From NCBI GenBank assembly GCA_905221605.1, contig CAJNDS010001424.1, forward strand, positions 248,001 through 312,000: a stretch of DNA of 64,000 bases, in the 5' to 3' direction. The position numbers were made by a program, and so were the translations under genes. Shown here piece after piece: positions 63,491-64,000 of this stretch (positions are counted from its first letter, which is position 1; each line of letters opens with the position of its first letter). The notes beneath the pieces are model-generated. The model saw only the letters and a program-made list of their open reading frames with translations, had not been told where the DNA came from and searched no databases. This DNA is from Symbiodinium natans. Its lineage: Eukaryota > Sar > Dinophyceae > Suessiales > Symbiodiniaceae.

Positions 63491-64000
63491 GAAAACTCGT
63501 TACCGAAAGTTTGTAACCCTAAACCCTAAACCCTAAACCCTAAACCCTTGTGCCCCTGAAGGGTCCCCCCCAAAAAAAAGGGGATTCCCATACGAAGAGT
63601 CCCCTGAAAGCTCCAGGAGATCGAAGGCTACGTCCGGCGAGAGCTGACAATTGACCATAACATCCCCATTGCAGAGGCCGGGGCCCGCTTGAAATGGTTT
63701 TGGGGTTGGGGTTTGGGGTTTAGGGTTTAGGGTTTAGGGTTTGAGGTTCAGGGAGGCTTAGGGAAGTTTAGGATTCAGGGTTTAGGGTTTATACTTTCCC
63801 TTGAGTTAGGCTTGAGAAGATTCTAGATATAGGAGTAGAGCTTTCAGAGTGATGTGGCCCCGACAACCCCGCAAGGGGGATGTCTTGGGGGGGGGAGGGG
63901 GGCGGGGGTATTGGTGTGGCCCGCTGGAGGTGAACACGAAGCCGGATTTTTGTTGTTGTTTTTTTTTTTTTTTGGTGGGGGGGGGGGGGGGGGGGTTGGT
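63491..64000. other. Telomeric and low-complexity end of the window
   Basis: Short CCCTAAA and TTTAGGG blocks, G-rich runs (63,890-63,910 and 63,977-63,995) and a T run. A short acceptor-like stretch 'ccattgcag' at about 63,672 precedes coding-like GC-rich DNA of about 25 bases, too short to call. Confidence 0.5.

Noticed and set aside
1-64000. CRISPR array or bacterial operon interpretation of the regularly spaced repeats
   Set aside because: Spacers vary widely in length and contain exons and introners, the repeat is a eukaryotic telomeric 7-mer in both orientations, and there are no cas genes or ribosome-binding sites.

Overview
The window looks like nuclear DNA of a dinoflagellate, probably core and photosynthetic. 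This is inferred from the style of the sequence; no marker gene proves it. Protein-coding sequence is cut into very short exons, and every coding segment I can read lies on the + strand over 64 kb. Introns use GT, GC and GA donors with AG acceptors. Arabidopsis-type telomeric repeats (TTTAGGG/CCCTAAA) are scattered between and inside introns in both orientations, in well over a hundred blocks. Several families of short elements with terminal inverted repeats sit exactly at exon/intron boundaries, as introners do.

Layout. 0-7.2 kb holds isolated short exons of unrecognised genes, including a metallo-beta-lactamase-fold candidate (3.5-3.8 kb) and an exon with a signal-peptide-like start (4.8 kb). 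7.8-23.0 kb is one long gene for a pentatricopeptide repeat (PPR) protein, presumably an organelle RNA-binding factor, in more than 20 small exons. 23.2-28.1 kb is mostly telomeric mosaic with a few weak exons. 28.5-31.8 kb is a polytopic transporter-like gene of major facilitator (MFS) type in about nine exons. 31.8-38.4 kb holds a 0.67 kb purine-rich satellite, hairpins and scattered exons, one with a Rossmann-like glycine motif. 38.4-39.8 kb has small exons of unknown genes. 40.2-41.4 kb is a membrane-anchored leucine-rich-repeat-like gene with a probable frameshift. 42.7-46.3 kb is a helical-protein gene with a probable 12-nt micro-exon. 46.6-47.6 kb is a GC-rich minisatellite. 48-60.6 kb carries many well-formed but unrecognised exons. 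61.6-62.5 kb is a compact two-exon ankyrin-repeat gene.

The main result concerns how the introns are built. Class I introns are terminal-inverted-repeat elements flanked by a short, usually 4-bp, duplication that begins with G. The duplication supplies the GT, GC or GA donor, and the element's own end (CCAAG, CCTAG or similar) supplies the AG acceptor. Class II introns are filled with telomeric, AT-rich or other DNA and lie between direct duplications of about 5-17 bp that contain AGG, so both splice sites come from duplicated exon sequence. Telomeric tracts are also nested inside Class I introners. I know that introners and GC/GA donors are reported in dinoflagellates. I do not know of a description of telomeric-repeat introns bounded by target duplications, and this is the strongest candidate for something new.

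Limits: exon joins were made by eye from reading frame and protein continuity. Most gene starts, and most non-PPR gene models, are incomplete.
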